Shown one piece after another: positions 9,167 to 18,006 of a stretch of DNA of 64,000 bases; positions within the stretch are counted from its first letter, which is position 1; every line of letters begins with the position of its first letter. Location of the stretch: NCBI GenBank assembly GCA_963820495.1, contig CAWGAF010000001.1:496001-560000 (forward strand), written 5' to 3'. Both the position numbers and the translations under genes were made by a program. The stretch comes from JBBIPA01 sp963820495 (GTDB lineage Bacteria; Chloroflexota; Dehalococcoidia; GIF9; UBA5629). The notes beneath the pieces are model-generated. The model had not been told where the DNA came from, did not search any database, and saw only the letters and a program-made list of their open reading frames with translations.

Positions 9167-9514
9167 TTATGGCAAGCGATTTAACTTATTCCTGCTATTT
9201 CGCTGCCTTATTCTGTTAAAATGGCTACCTCTTCTGCTATCTAAGGACTTCCCTTCTGTATGGCCTGAAAAACAAAGAGACTCAATGACTTCAATCACCC
9301 GGCCCTTTATTGTTTTACCTCTAAGACCAGTTACTGCAGCACTGCCTTCGGATTCTAAGACCATTTCAACAAAGCCATATCCACACGGTTGACCGCTGCC
9401 AATGTCCCTGTCATTCATGATATTTACAGATTTCACTTGTCCGAAAGCTGAGAATTCGTTCCTAAGTTCATCCTCAGTCAACTCAAGTGGTAAATTACCA
9501 ACAAAAATATTCAT
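9167..9514 (-). CDS. RRM-domain RNA-binding protein
   Basis: 115 residues with a single RNA-recognition motif filling residues 1-80. RNP2 is IFVGNL at the N-terminus and RNP1 is GYGFVEM near residue 46, with the usual spacing. The tail (KSLDSRRGSHFNRIRQRNSR) is Arg/Ser/Asn-rich, as in the small cyanobacterial Rbp cold-inducible proteins. It is expected to bind single-stranded RNA in the cytoplasm. It sits upstream (in transcription order) of the DEAD-box helicase with only 49 bp between them, supporting a shared RNA-metabolism role. Confidence 0.92.
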   Translation of the reverse strand: MNIFVGNLPLELTEDELRNEFSAFGQVKSVNIMNDRDIGSGQPCGYGFVEMVLESEGSAAVTGLRGKTIKGRVIEVIESLCFSGHTEGKSLDSRRGSHFNRIRQRNSRNKLNRLP

Positions 9515-9593
9515 ATCAGAGCATCCTTCGCTAAATCACCCACTATCACTGCTTTTCTACCATCAGCACAAGCCGTGACAAATTGTGCGCTTT

Positions 9594-9794
9594 CTAGCGC
9601 GCTCCTGTATTACCTTGATATCGTCGCCGCCTGGCACTATTTTTTGCTTTAATCCGGGCAGCGTCTCTCTTGGATACAAAGCGTAGTTTAGCTTTCGACT
9701 CACGCAGGACTCCACTCACCTGCACCATCTTTTGAAAACGTCGCAATAGCGAGTCTTGTGATTCACCTTGACGTAGCGAAACTTCTAACGACAT
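9594..9794 (-). CDS. rpsU: 30S ribosomal protein S21
   Basis: 66 residues, basic, matching bS21 throughout: it begins MSLEVSLRQGESQDSLLRRF and ends in an Arg/Lys-rich tail (RIKAKNSARRRRYQ). bS21 binds the 30S platform near the anti-Shine-Dalgarno sequence and affects initiation. The position within a helicase/RRM cluster rather than next to dnaG/rpoD is notable, but similar RNA-adaptation clusters exist. Confidence 0.93.
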   Translation of the reverse strand: MSLEVSLRQGESQDSLLRRFQKMVQVSGVLRESKAKLRFVSKRDAARIKAKNSARRRRYQGNTGAR

Positions 9795-9874
9795 AACTTA
9801 CCAACAAATTCTAGCAAGAGCATAAATTAACTCGGTATCTCAGCCTGTGTATACTCTAATGATTTGAGATAGTT

Positions 9875-10174
9875 CTATCTATGCACTCTGACTTTACGAT
9901 AGCAATTGCTACAATACACACGTCTATAGGCACGAGGTTCAAAGGGTACTTCGGTATCTTTACCACAATCGGCGCATGTTGCCCGAAACATTTGGCGGTG
10001 GGGACTGCGGCCATAGTTGCCAGCCCCATATCTTTTCCCTGCCTGGCAGCATGAAGGACAGCGCTTGGGCTCACTATTATGGCCCCAAGATTGGAAAAAC
10101 TCTTGTTTCTCAGCGCTGAAAGTGAAAATAGCCCCACACTCGGAACAGTGGATAGACTTGTCCTGAAAATTCAT
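9875..10174 (-). CDS. Zinc-ribbon (double CxxC) protein
   Basis: The ATG at 10174 is chosen because GAGGAGGT lies just upstream of it; a longer frame opens at 10222 but has no such site. The 99-residue protein opens with CSECGAIFTFSAEKQEFF, then RCPSC, the signature of the probable zinc-ribbon family PF13451. A second ribbon follows, CADCGKDTEVPFEPRAYR then YCSNC. Such small proteins are common in Chloroflexota and probably bind zinc and nucleic acid or protein. Head of the minus-strand series zinc ribbon, S21, RRM, helicase. Confidence 0.85.
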   Translation of the reverse strand: MNFQDKSIHCSECGAIFTFSAEKQEFFQSWGHNSEPKRCPSCCQAGKRYGAGNYGRSPHRQMFRATCADCGKDTEVPFEPRAYRRVYCSNCYRKVRVHR

Positions 10175-10457
10175 TAGATGACCTCCTCTCATCTCAATTT
10201 TAGTCGGAGTTCGGTCATCCAATACTTAAAATAAATCTGAGGGGATTCTAAGAAGCTTGTAATAACCTAAACTTGAACTAGTTAAATTATTATACACTAA
10301 AAGAAACCTTATGTAAAATGTGTTCAGTTTACCTTGTACACAAGGTTAATTTTTATAATGTGATACTTTCCTTTGCAGTAACCTTTTGACGACAGGTGTA
10401 CTCAAGCCTAAAATATGAATGTTTAACTCGTCTCCAGTTTCCAAACACGGGTAAATT

Positions 10458-11051
10458 ATGCTTGCAGGCTTATTAATTGGTGGTTTAGTAGGTATCCTCG
10501 GTGTTGCAGCCGGCATAGTGGCTACGCTTTACGGACTGGGATTTTTTGAGCATCTCGGCGGCAAGAAAAAATCAAGTATCGCGCCTATGAGGAAGCAAGC
10601 ACTGATAGAGAAAATACTGCACCTTAACTCGCCGCAATTGCCTTATCAGATTAAGACAGCGGAAAACTCCGACCTGGCGCTGGAATGGAACATCGTTGAT
10701 GCCAGATGGTATGGAATCTACTCCAAGGAGAAATTAAAGAAAACATATCGAGCCTTTATGCTGGCAGATGAGAACCGTCACAGTTTCAGGTATTACGAGG
10801 AGCTTGGAACCGTGGAATGGATTGCAGGAGCACCAAAAATCTCATACCGTGAACAGTTTTTTAAGGGCAGAATTCTGTTCCAAAAATCGTGGGGGATACA
10901 GTACGGGATAAAAGAAGACGGCACATTGGGCAAAGCCTATGACTATAAGTTTGATATCAGCATGGTCAGAAACTCAATAAAGAAATTTGTTGAAGACAAC
11001 GGCTGGGAATTTGTTCCAGTTATCAGAAAAAAGAACGCTATTTACAGGTAA
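10458..11051 (+). CDS. Hypothetical membrane-anchored protein
   Basis: 197 residues, not recognised. Residues 1-30 (MLAGLLIGGLVGILGVAAGI...) form one hydrophobic helix followed by GGKKKSS, indicating an N-terminal anchor with the body in the cytoplasm by the positive-inside rule. The rest is soluble and aromatic-rich (WNIVDARWYGIYSKEKLKK; YYEELGTVEW). No repeats or catalytic motifs are apparent. It stands alone between a divergent zinc-ribbon gene and a convergent GYD gene. Confidence 0.7.
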   Translation: MLAGLLIGGLVGILGVAAGIVATLYGLGFFEHLGGKKKSSIAPMRKQALIEKILHLNSPQLPYQIKTAENSDLALEWNIVDARWYGIYSKEKLKKTYRAFMLADENRHSFRYYEELGTVEWIAGAPKISYREQFFKGRILFQKSWGIQYGIKEDGTLGKAYDYKFDISMVRNSIKKFVEDNGWEFVPVIRKKNAIYR

Positions 11052-11148
11052 GTGACAACCTCTCACTCCCCGCAATTATAGGAGAGTGATGGCTCGCGGT
11101 GATAGCAGAATTGTCTTTAGGAGGGTGTACGATCTTGTACCATAGATA

Positions 11149-11436
11149 CTACTTCTTCAAATAGTTTATAAAATCATCGATTTTATGAGCTGGCATGGTC
11201 ATGGTCTTGAGAGTTCCCCTGGCACCCAGCTCTATAGCTACCCTGCTTATCGCCTCATTGCTGGGAGCGTCTAAGATGTTCACGAAATCGTAAGGGCCCA
11301 GCACAGCATATTGAGACAATATTTTAACTCCCATTTCTTCAACTTCTTTGTTGACTTGCTTTATTCTCTCCGGATTACTTTTAACAGTCTTTCTACCTTC
11401 CTCTGTCAGCGTAGTTAACATGATGTAAATAGGCAT
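11149..11436 (-). CDS. GYD domain-containing protein
   Basis: The start at 11436 (MPIYIMLTTLTEEGRKTV) is favoured because GGGAGGTGG precedes it; an earlier ATG at 11451 is possible. The 95-residue product matches the GYD family (PF08734): N-terminal beta strand IMLTTLTEEG, central YAVLGPYDFVNILDAP with the eponymous G-x-YD region, and C-terminal LKTMTMPAHKIDDF. These are small ferredoxin-like fold proteins of unknown function. A 16-bp imperfect inverted repeat brackets the gene at 11116-11131 and 11467-11482. Confidence 0.88.
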   Translation of the reverse strand: MPIYIMLTTLTEEGRKTVKSNPERIKQVNKEVEEMGVKILSQYAVLGPYDFVNILDAPSNEAISRVAIELGARGTLKTMTMPAHKIDDFINYLKK

Positions 11437-11540
11437 TTGTCCACCTCCCAATCATTTATTTAGCTTGGTACACCCTCCCAAAGCTATAAGCTAATTCTAG
11501 CAGCTTTTAGCCGCAGTTCAAGAGGTATAATTAAAAAATT

Positions 11541-11930
11541 TTGGTAGTGCTATTGATTACGCTCTTGATAAAGCACTACGGTAAGCCAGAGCAAGGCAAC
11601 GAAACAAAATATAGCCCCGCCCAATGTACTGGAACTGAGAAACGTAGAATCCAAGGCAGACCTGATAATAAATTAAGATCAACTAGCTATGTAGAACGAC
11701 AAAACCTTACCATGCGTATGAACATGAGGCGTTCTGCTCGGTTAACCAATGGCTTTCCAAAGAAGCTAGAAAAACCACTTATGCGTTTTGGCTCTCTACT
11801 TTTCATGCACTACCATTTTGCTAGTCCACATAAAACACTAGCTTATCCCTATCCGAGAACTCCAGCAATGGCAGCGGGATTAACTGACCACTTGTGGACA
11901 ATTGAAGAAATTGTAAAGTTTCTAAAAGAA
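11541..11930 (+). pseudogene. Transposase C-terminal relic (IS1-type DDE)
   Basis: The plus frame carries STSYVERQNLTMRMN-like residues, then RRSARLTNGFPKKLEK, FMHYHFASPHKTL and TPAMAAGLTDHLWTIEEIV, which is the C-terminal third of a widespread IS1-type DDE transposase family. The N-terminal part is missing and the middle departs from the family (for example an extra AYPYPR insertion), so this is a decayed fragment. Its 3' end runs into the 3' end of the minus-strand RelA/SpoT gene. It marks past transposition into this A+T-rich stretch. Confidence 0.75.
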
Positions 11931-13049
11931 AAAAAATCTACGGCGTCGTTTTATTGAATCTCTTAATACCTCTAAAAATAATCCTGTATCTGCAAAATAA
12001 TTTGGATATGCACGCTGTAGATTATTAAAGGAATCAACAGATACAAGTACAGCATCACCTTCTTTCGTTTCTCTAATTATCTGCTCTATCTTAGCATATT
12101 CTTCTGCTGCTTGAGCTAGTTCTTTACGAGGGTAAACAGTATAAAACAATCGCTTTTTTTTGGTATCAAGTGAAAGTAAAATATAATCAGTACTCTTAAT
12201 AGCTCGTGTTTTACGAACAGATTTTATTGCTGCCGTGAATCCTTTAAAATTATCTTCTACTTGTAGTTCTTTAGTATACTTACTCAATTCTTTATGTAAT
12301 TCTTCTCTATCAGATGGAGTATTAGGTACTAGCGGAGTGTTTTCTCGATAAGCCATTTCGGAACCCATCAATTGGAAAAAACGTTCCCAATCTGGCTTAC
12401 CTTTGCTAGATTTTAATGCTTGTTTTGTGAAAGCATCAACAGTCTCAACAGCAGTAGCCCAAGCATGTTGTAAATTTGTTCGTATTTGTATTTCAATCTT
12501 AAGCGAATCAAACGAATGATTATTCTCACCAATATAACGATATACTAAGTGCCTACTTCTGTATCCAGAATCTTTTGGATGGTTGATATAATCTTTTTCG
12601 CCGACAAACTTAGATGTAATCTTGTATTTACTAGATTTATAAGTATCTACTAATTTCTGTACAGCAGCAATACTATCAAGAACTGCCCTACAACCACCTA
12701 TATCTTGCATATCCCATAGTTTCATCGTTGGGAAGCGATTCAGTTTTGATAATATTGCAGATAATCTTTTAAGACGTTGAGCAATAATACAATCTGTATA
12801 TATTACACACCCACGATTTCGTAATGTGGTTTGCAATACGGTTAATGGATATGCATGAGCAACACGAAAATTATCTATAATATCTATGGCACGAACAATT
12901 TCATCACCAGCAGGTACTCTAGCAAAAGAATGAAAAATAGAACCAGCCTCATTAATTTGACGACGGTTATATTGTAATTTAGTCCAAGCCATATCTTCTT
13001 GGATTGATAAAATAGATTCTACCGAATAGTATAGCTTATTAGTTTTCAA
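11922..13049 (-). CDS. RelA/SpoT-domain protein (orphan small (p)ppGpp synthetase-like)
   Basis: 375 residues. The central part matches the RelA/SpoT nucleotidyltransferase fold (PF04607): QRLKRLSAILSKLNRFP, MQDIGGCRAVLDS (about residues 105-117), DSGYRSRHLVYRY, and EIQIRTNLQHAWATAVE (about 190-206). The HD hydrolase and the TGS/ACT regulatory domains of long RelA/SpoT are absent. The last ~150 residues are not recognised. It could make an alarmone, or be a toxic synthetase (toxSAS) or RNA pyrophosphotransferase as in some defence systems. Codon composition is A+T-rich compared with neighbours, and its 3' end abuts a transposase relic, so recent acquisition is likely. No obvious antitoxin is adjacent. 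Confidence 0.82.
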   Translation of the reverse strand: MKTNKLYYSVESILSIQEDMAWTKLQYNRRQINEAGSIFHSFARVPAGDEIVRAIDIIDNFRVAHAYPLTVLQTTLRNRGCVIYTDCIIAQRLKRLSAILSKLNRFPTMKLWDMQDIGGCRAVLDSIAAVQKLVDTYKSSKYKITSKFVGEKDYINHPKDSGYRSRHLVYRYIGENNHSFDSLKIEIQIRTNLQHAWATAVETVDAFTKQALKSSKGKPDWERFFQLMGSEMAYRENTPLVPNTPSDREELHKELSKYTKELQVEDNFKGFTAAIKSVRKTRAIKSTDYILLSLDTKKKRLFYTVYPRKELAQAAEEYAKIEQIIRETKEGDAVLVSVDSFNNLQRAYPNYFADTGLFLEVLRDSIKRRRRFFFF

Positions 13050-13136
13050 AATGATACACTACCAAAATCTTTGATTTCTTGCTTAAGCAAAGAATAACAG
13101 CTAAAATTAAAATACAGGTTTGCGAGGTCTACTTAG

Positions 13137-13433
13137 ATGAGATGCCCTCTGTGCAATAAGGACTACTTAACTCAAGAAGAGGTATTGAATTGCATTTCCA
13201 ACCACATGCGTGCCTCTCAGGAAGAAGCTGCCAGACAAATGCAAAAGCAGAGCCTCATGCTTATGGCCAGTCAGCTTACTATGGCATCCTTAGCAACACA
13301 CGCCTCAGCACGTGATGTTGTGGAAAGATTCGGTGAGATTTACCAGCTTTTAGAAAATCTCAATCAGAAGCCAGATGTGGTCACCGAAATCGAAAAATGG
13401 CTCAAAGAAAAAGATAGCGGCAACCAACAGTGA
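13137..13433 (+). CDS. Small zinc-finger-like hypothetical protein
   Basis: 98 residues, not assigned to a family. It starts MRCPLCNKDYLTQEEVLNC with CxxC at residues 3-6 and a further Cys and His (NCISNHM), consistent with a C2H2-like zinc knuckle. The remainder is amphipathic helix (ASQEEAARQMQKQSLML; VVERFGEIYQLLENLN) that could be a coiled coil. A putative terminator follows at 13476-13497. It is divergent from the RelA/SpoT-domain gene with 87 bp between starts, so both could be driven from one intergenic region. Confidence 0.65.
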   Translation: MRCPLCNKDYLTQEEVLNCISNHMRASQEEAARQMQKQSLMLMASQLTMASLATHASARDVVERFGEIYQLLENLNQKPDVVTEIEKWLKEKDSGNQQ

Positions 13434-13475
13434 AATAACCGCCACATAAGGAGAGAGACACCACTGAGTTTAAGT

Positions 13476-13497
13476 AAAGGGGCACCAAGCCCCTTTT
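13476..13497 (+). terminator. Rho-independent-like terminator
   Basis: AAAGGGGC, 5-nt loop, GCCCCTTTT followed by an A/T run. It is placed 43 bp after the zinc-finger-like gene and just before the 3' end of the convergent gene at 13565. Confidence 0.6.
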
Positions 13498-13564
13498 AAA
13501 ATTTTATAGTCCCTCTCTCTGGGATGAAAGAGGAACTAAGGTAAAACAATAACAACCAATTTCT

Positions 13565-14392
13565 TTATTCTGCGCCAGGTGTTTTGAAGGTAAAGTTCCC
13601 CGATGTCCACTCCTGATCACTCTGATTTTTCAAGATAATACGGTAATTATAACTGGTGGCAGCCTGCAGTCCAGATAAAGGTACTACATGGTCTTTAACG
13701 AAATCTGACTCAAACTCAGAAGTCGAACCATAGGTGGTATCCGTGCCATATTCCACCTGTCCTTTATACAAAACATCAGTCTTCCACCTGACTTCCATTT
13801 TAGCTGTGCTAGTTGTGTTATCACTAGAAATATGGAAGGGGAAAGGACCCTCCGTAATCGCACTTGTGATAGTTGTACCTGAAGATGAACCAGACGGAGA
13901 TTTTGCCCACGGAGGATTGCTGCTGAAAAAGGCAAAATATCCCAAAGTACCAAGCCCAATCAGGAGAACAATGAGCAATATTACCAACCCTCCTGCCCCT
14001 GACTTTCGCCTCTGTACCGGCTGCCCCCAGGCACCAGCCTGTGGCATACCTCCTGGTGGCGGTTGCCCCCATCCTCCAGGCTGCTGCGGCGGCGGTCCCC
14101 AACCCCCAGGTTGCGGCGGTGGAGGAGGTTGTCCCCAACCCCCAGGTTGCTGCGGCGGCGGAGGCTGTCCCCAACCACCTGGCTGCGGCGGCGGAGGAGG
14201 CTGTCCCCAACCACCTGGCTGTTGCATCGCAGGCAATTGAGCTCCACAGTTCCCACAAAATCTGGCACCAGGGTCTAAGCTAGCTCCACAGTTAGGACAA
14301 CCAGTACCCAAAGTCGTACCACAATTCCAGCAGAATCTCTGACCCAATGCATTTGGTGAACCGCATTTAGGACACATTATCGATTGCTGCAT
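13565..14392 (-). CDS. Zinc-ribbon / Pro-Gly-Trp repeat / single-TM protein with FnIII-like ectodomain
   Basis: 275 residues with a clear modular build. Two zinc ribbons come first (CPKCGS...CWNCG, residues 7-26; CPNCG...CGNCG, 32-50). Then a low-complexity region of five QPGGWG-type units separated by poly-Pro (about 55-125), a basic stop (QRRKSG), one membrane helix (GLVILLIVLLIGLGTLGYFAFF, about 135-156) and an external domain. That domain ends in LSGLQAATSYNYRI and FTFKTPG, typical of a fibronectin type III/purple-phosphatase N-like strand pattern. The ribbons and Pro-rich segment would be cytoplasmic, the FnIII-like part outside. Function unknown; probably an envelope sensor or scaffold. 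Confidence 0.82.
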   Translation of the reverse strand: MQQSIMCPKCGSPNALGQRFCWNCGTTLGTGCPNCGASLDPGARFCGNCGAQLPAMQQPGGWGQPPPPPQPGGWGQPPPPQQPGGWGQPPPPPQPGGWGPPPQQPGGWGQPPPGGMPQAGAWGQPVQRRKSGAGGLVILLIVLLIGLGTLGYFAFFSSNPPWAKSPSGSSSGTTITSAITEGPFPFHISSDNTTSTAKMEVRWKTDVLYKGQVEYGTDTTYGSTSEFESDFVKDHVVPLSGLQAATSYNYRIILKNQSDQEWTSGNFTFKTPGAE

Positions 14393-14631
14393 ATTCTCTC
14401 CTCTAGCTTTATTACCTCTCCCTTCTTTAAAAAAACCCCTAGGTATTCACCATTGCTAATTAAATTACTTTCTACGATTATACAACTATGACTTGAAATA
14501 AAGCAATGGGTAAAAAGTAATATTTGCACCTTACATACAGTTATAATATACAATTTCAATAAATTAATAAACTTAGATATCCTAAATTACAATGATTACA
14601 CCTCAAATAGTAAAAAATCCACTCCTTGATG

Positions 14632-15324
14632 CTATTTCTCGACAACTTCAATCTGGGATGGTTCTCTGAGAATTATCTCAGGGTCACCTGAACCTTGGGG
14701 ATACTCTTCGATTAATCCCTTGACCAGGACTCGTTTGTTCAAGAAATACGTCTCCGGGTTAGGGGGAAACTGCTTGATAAATTTGGCTTTATCGCTGCCC
14801 CATATTAAGCAATTGAAATAGCCTTTAAATGGCATATTAAAATCAAGATAGGTGGGAGTACCTTTGGAATTTAAAGCATAATGCGTGTACACAATAACTC
14901 CCTCGACTATTCTGTTCTGGCCAATGTAGTTGGTTGTTTCTTTCCAGTTAATGACGGCTTGGCCAATTTTTATATAGGCAACTTTAGCCTCGGTATCGCT
15001 CCCGCCGGGACCAGCTACTGTAAGGGTAACAGCGTATTCGTCCTCAGAAGTATATGTATGAGTGGGTGCTGGTTCTTTACTAAACTGTCCATCGCCAAAG
15101 TCCCAGTGCCAGAGATCGATTTCACCTGTAGTTAAAGCAGTGAAGGTAACAGTCAGAGGAGCTTGCCCTTCATTGGGGTTGGCAATGAAGTCTGCCGTTG
15201 GCGGGGTATTGGTCAGAATATTAGCTGATGCTGATTGTTGAGCAGGCACTGGTTGCTGGGCACAGCCAGCTAAGACCAAAAACAACACCACAACCAGAAT
15301 GGTGTTCCCAAGATTTTTTAACAA
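14632..15324 (-). CDS. PKD-domain lipoprotein
   Basis: 230 residues. The N-terminal signal peptide ends in the lipobox LAGC (Cys at about 21), so it should be a membrane-anchored lipoprotein. A linker leads to a PKD domain (about 45-120) with the hallmark WHWDFGDG, then APTHTYTSEDEYAVTLTV. The C-terminal ~100 residues (from about NWKETTNYIGQNRIVEG to PSQIEVVEK) resemble the small OB-like domain (GVIVYTHYALNSKG; LVKGLIEEY) seen attached to secreted nucleases and extracellular proteins; that part is inference. A role in surface adhesion or polymer binding is plausible. Confidence 0.82.
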   Translation of the reverse strand: MLKNLGNTILVVVLFLVLAGCAQQPVPAQQSASANILTNTPPTADFIANPNEGQAPLTVTFTALTTGEIDLWHWDFGDGQFSKEPAPTHTYTSEDEYAVTLTVAGPGGSDTEAKVAYIKIGQAVINWKETTNYIGQNRIVEGVIVYTHYALNSKGTPTYLDFNMPFKGYFNCLIWGSDKAKFIKQFPPNPETYFLNKRVLVKGLIEEYPQGSGDPEIILREPSQIEVVEK

Positions 15325-15550
15325 CCTCTCATCCTTCTTCTCGTTATCCCTTTGCCAAGGGGAAAGGAAACATTGCCAAATCTCACCTAAAAATCTTTTC
15401 TCGATTATACTATTAGTGGAAGCAAAATGGAATATGGTGACAACATCTTACCTAATCTCCTCTCCCTTGACGGGAGAGGATTAAGGTGAGGGAAAGACAA
15501 ATTCCAATTTTGCTCAATACCATCGCTTGAAGTAAAATTCAGCTAAACTT

Positions 15551-17860
15551 ATGGCCAAAGTCAGCACTCTAAAGTTAGCTCGTATCAGCGCCAAGGGCAT
15601 AGTCCAGGGAGTAGGATTCAGACCCTTTGTTTACCAACTGGCGGTCAAGCACAAGCTAAAAGGCTGGGTGTGTAACACCTCTGAAGATGTGAAAATCGAG
15701 GTCGAGGGCGATAAGACAAGCATCGAACAATTTTTTGCCGAACTTCAACAAAATGCTCCACCCCTGGCACAAATAGAGAGTGTTTCCATCAACTATCATC
15801 CGCCTCAGGACTATCAGGGGTTTGAAATCCGCCACAGTATCGCCCAAGAAGACAAGTACCAACTCATTTCTCCAGATATCGCTACTTGCCATGCTTGTCT
15901 TGAGGAAGTCTTCAGTCCAGAAGACAGGCGCTATTATTATCCTTTTACCAACTGTACCAACTGCGGCCCCCGTTTCACTATAATAGAAGACATCCCCTAC
16001 GACCGTCCTAGAACAACCATGCGAGCTTTTAGGATGTGCCCTGCCTGCCAAGCAGAGTATGATAACCCACTGGACCGCCGCTTTCATGCTCAGCCCAACG
16101 CCTGTCCAAAGTGCGGGCCTGAATTGAAACTACTCGATGCTGCTGGAAATACTGTGATTGTACCCGATGTCATTGCCTCCGCTACTCGATTTTTGAGAGA
16201 AGGTAAAACAGTTGCGGTTAAGGGACTGGGCGGCTTCCTCCTGGCTTGCGATGCTACTAGCCAACAGGCTGTGGAACTTTTGCGACAAAGGAAAAAACGC
16301 CAGTTCAAACCTTTTGCCGTCATGGTCGCCAACATGGATGAGGTTAAAAAATACTGCTACGTATCTGAGACAGAAGCAAAACTGCTTAAATCGTCACAAA
16401 GCCCTATCGTGCTGTTACCCTGGAAACCAGACACCGGAATATGCCAGGCAGTAGCTCCCAATATAAAATACCTGGGCGTCATGCTACCCTATACTCCTCT
16501 GCATCACATCCTGCTCCGTGAAACAGGACTGCCATTAGTTATGACCAGCGGCAACATCAGCGAGGAACCGATTGCCAAGGATAATGATGAAGCGGTGAGA
16601 CGGCTCGCAGGAATTGCCGATTATTTCCTGGTGCATAATCGTGATATCTATGCCCGGTATGACGATAGTGTTACTATGGTAGAAAGAGACGAAGTACAAA
16701 TTGTGCGGCGGGCGCGGGGCTACGCACCACACCCCATCCATCTGCCTTTCAAATCCAGGCAGGTTCTTGCCTGCGGTGCTGAGGAAAAAAACACTTTTTG
16801 CCTGATACGTGACAACTATGCGTTCATTAGCCAGCATATCGGTGATATGGAAAACCTGGAGACCCTGGAGCATTTCGAAAACACTATAAACCTGTTTAAG
16901 AAGCTATTCCGCATCGAACCTGAAATCATTGCCTGTGACCAGCATCCCGAATATCTTTCCAGCAAATATGCGCTGGAACTGGCGGATAAGCTTAATAACG
17001 TCAAGCTTGTTCCAGTACAACACCACCATGCCCATATTGTAAGCTGTATGATCGACAATAAGATTGAAGCTCCAGTTATCGGAGTCGCTCTTGATGGCAC
17101 TGGCTATGGCAGCGATGGAAATATCTGGGGAGGCGAATTCCTAATGGTTGACTACAAAGGTTTTCAGAGAATGGGACAGCTTGAGTACTTGCCTTTGCCC
17201 GGCGGTGCTACTGCCATTAAAAGACCATACCGTATTGCCATAGGTTATCTACTGAAGCTACTTGGTAAAAATGCTCTCGTATCCGAGCTGGATTTCTTGA
17301 CAGAAATCGACTCCACCGAAATTGAGCTTATCAAACAGCAGATAAAATCTGGACTTAACTCACCGCTGACCTCGAGCATGGGACGGCTGTTTGATGCCGT
17401 ATCAGCTTTGACTGGAGTCAGAGGAGTGATAGATTACGAGGCACAGGCAGCTGTAGAACTGGAGATGATAGCTTATGAGGCAGGTGACCTGGTCGGTAAT
17501 GAAAATTATCCTTACGACATAATCGAGCAAAATGGATTATTCGTCGTCCAGCTTAAAACGCTTTTCTCTGCCATAGTCAGCGATTTATCTCGGGGCATAT
17601 CTAAAAGCGTGATGTCTGTTAAATTCCATAATACGATGGCTCGGATGGTTACTGAAATGTGCCAGGTGATTGCCAAAAGAACTGGAATCAATCAGGTAGC
17701 TTTAAGCGGCGGTGTATTTCAAAACCGCTTGATATTGAGGAAAGTTATACCTTTGCTGGAAGCTGCTAATTTCTCGGTATTGACACACAGAGAAGTGCCC
17801 TGCAATGACGGCGGCATTTCCCTGGGACAGGCTGTAATAGCAAATTTCCAAGTCGATTAG
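15551..17860 (+). CDS. hypF: [NiFe] hydrogenase maturation carbamoyltransferase HypF
   Basis: 769 residues, full length for HypF. Domains in order: acylphosphatase-like (GIVQGVGFRPFVYQL, about 14-28); two zinc fingers (CHACLEEVF...CTNCGP, CPACQAEYD...CPKCGP, about 108-185); a YrdC-like domain (KGLGGFLLACDAT, about 222); and a Kae1-like C-terminal domain with HHHAHIVSCM and GVALDGTGYGSDG. HypF makes the thiocarbamate on HypE from carbamoyl phosphate, the source of the CN ligands of the active-site iron. It is the first gene of the hyp group; the frame is intact, unlike hypD and hypE downstream. Confidence 0.96.
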   Translation: MAKVSTLKLARISAKGIVQGVGFRPFVYQLAVKHKLKGWVCNTSEDVKIEVEGDKTSIEQFFAELQQNAPPLAQIESVSINYHPPQDYQGFEIRHSIAQEDKYQLISPDIATCHACLEEVFSPEDRRYYYPFTNCTNCGPRFTIIEDIPYDRPRTTMRAFRMCPACQAEYDNPLDRRFHAQPNACPKCGPELKLLDAAGNTVIVPDVIASATRFLREGKTVAVKGLGGFLLACDATSQQAVELLRQRKKRQFKPFAVMVANMDEVKKYCYVSETEAKLLKSSQSPIVLLPWKPDTGICQAVAPNIKYLGVMLPYTPLHHILLRETGLPLVMTSGNISEEPIAKDNDEAVRRLAGIADYFLVHNRDIYARYDDSVTMVERDEVQIVRRARGYAPHPIHLPFKSRQVLACGAEEKNTFCLIRDNYAFISQHIGDMENLETLEHFENTINLFKKLFRIEPEIIACDQHPEYLSSKYALELADKLNNVKLVPVQHHHAHIVSCMIDNKIEAPVIGVALDGTGYGSDGNIWGGEFLMVDYKGFQRMGQLEYLPLPGGATAIKRPYRIAIGYLLKLLGKNALVSELDFLTEIDSTEIELIKQQIKSGLNSPLTSSMGRLFDAVSALTGVRGVIDYEAQAAVELEMIAYEAGDLVGNENYPYDIIEQNGLFVVQLKTLFSAIVSDLSRGISKSVMSVKFHNTMARMVTEMCQVIAKRTGINQVALSGGVFQNRLILRKVIPLLEAANFSVLTHREVPCNDGGISLGQAVIANFQVD

Positions 17861-17904
17861 GGGAGACAACTCTTACCTATTTGTCTCCTTCAGCTTCCAA
17901 CACA

Positions 17905-17962
17905 CTGTTACTGCGAGTCCGCCTCAAGCGGGCGAAGCAATCTCTATTGCTTTACACTTACC
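17905..17962. repeat. REP-like intergenic repeat (family C)
   Basis: Contains CGAGTCCGCCTCAAGCGGGC then GAAGCAATCTC. Related GAGTCCCG/CGGGAC hairpins with GAAGCAATC tails occur at 21760-21846, 32305-32345, 51055-51115 and 63871-63910. Dispersed, non-coding, hairpin-forming. Confidence 0.55.
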
Positions 17963-18006
17963 TAGCGATTTGTCAATGACTGCAGAAGAGGTTAAAATTA
18001 TCCGTT

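Noticed and set aside
13734..14283. Several long frames overlapping the zinc-ribbon/Pro-rich gene on both strands
   Set aside because: They are low-complexity readings (poly-Ala, poly-Pro, Arg-rich) of the same periodic DNA; only the minus-strand frame 13565-14392 has domains and a signal of real structure.
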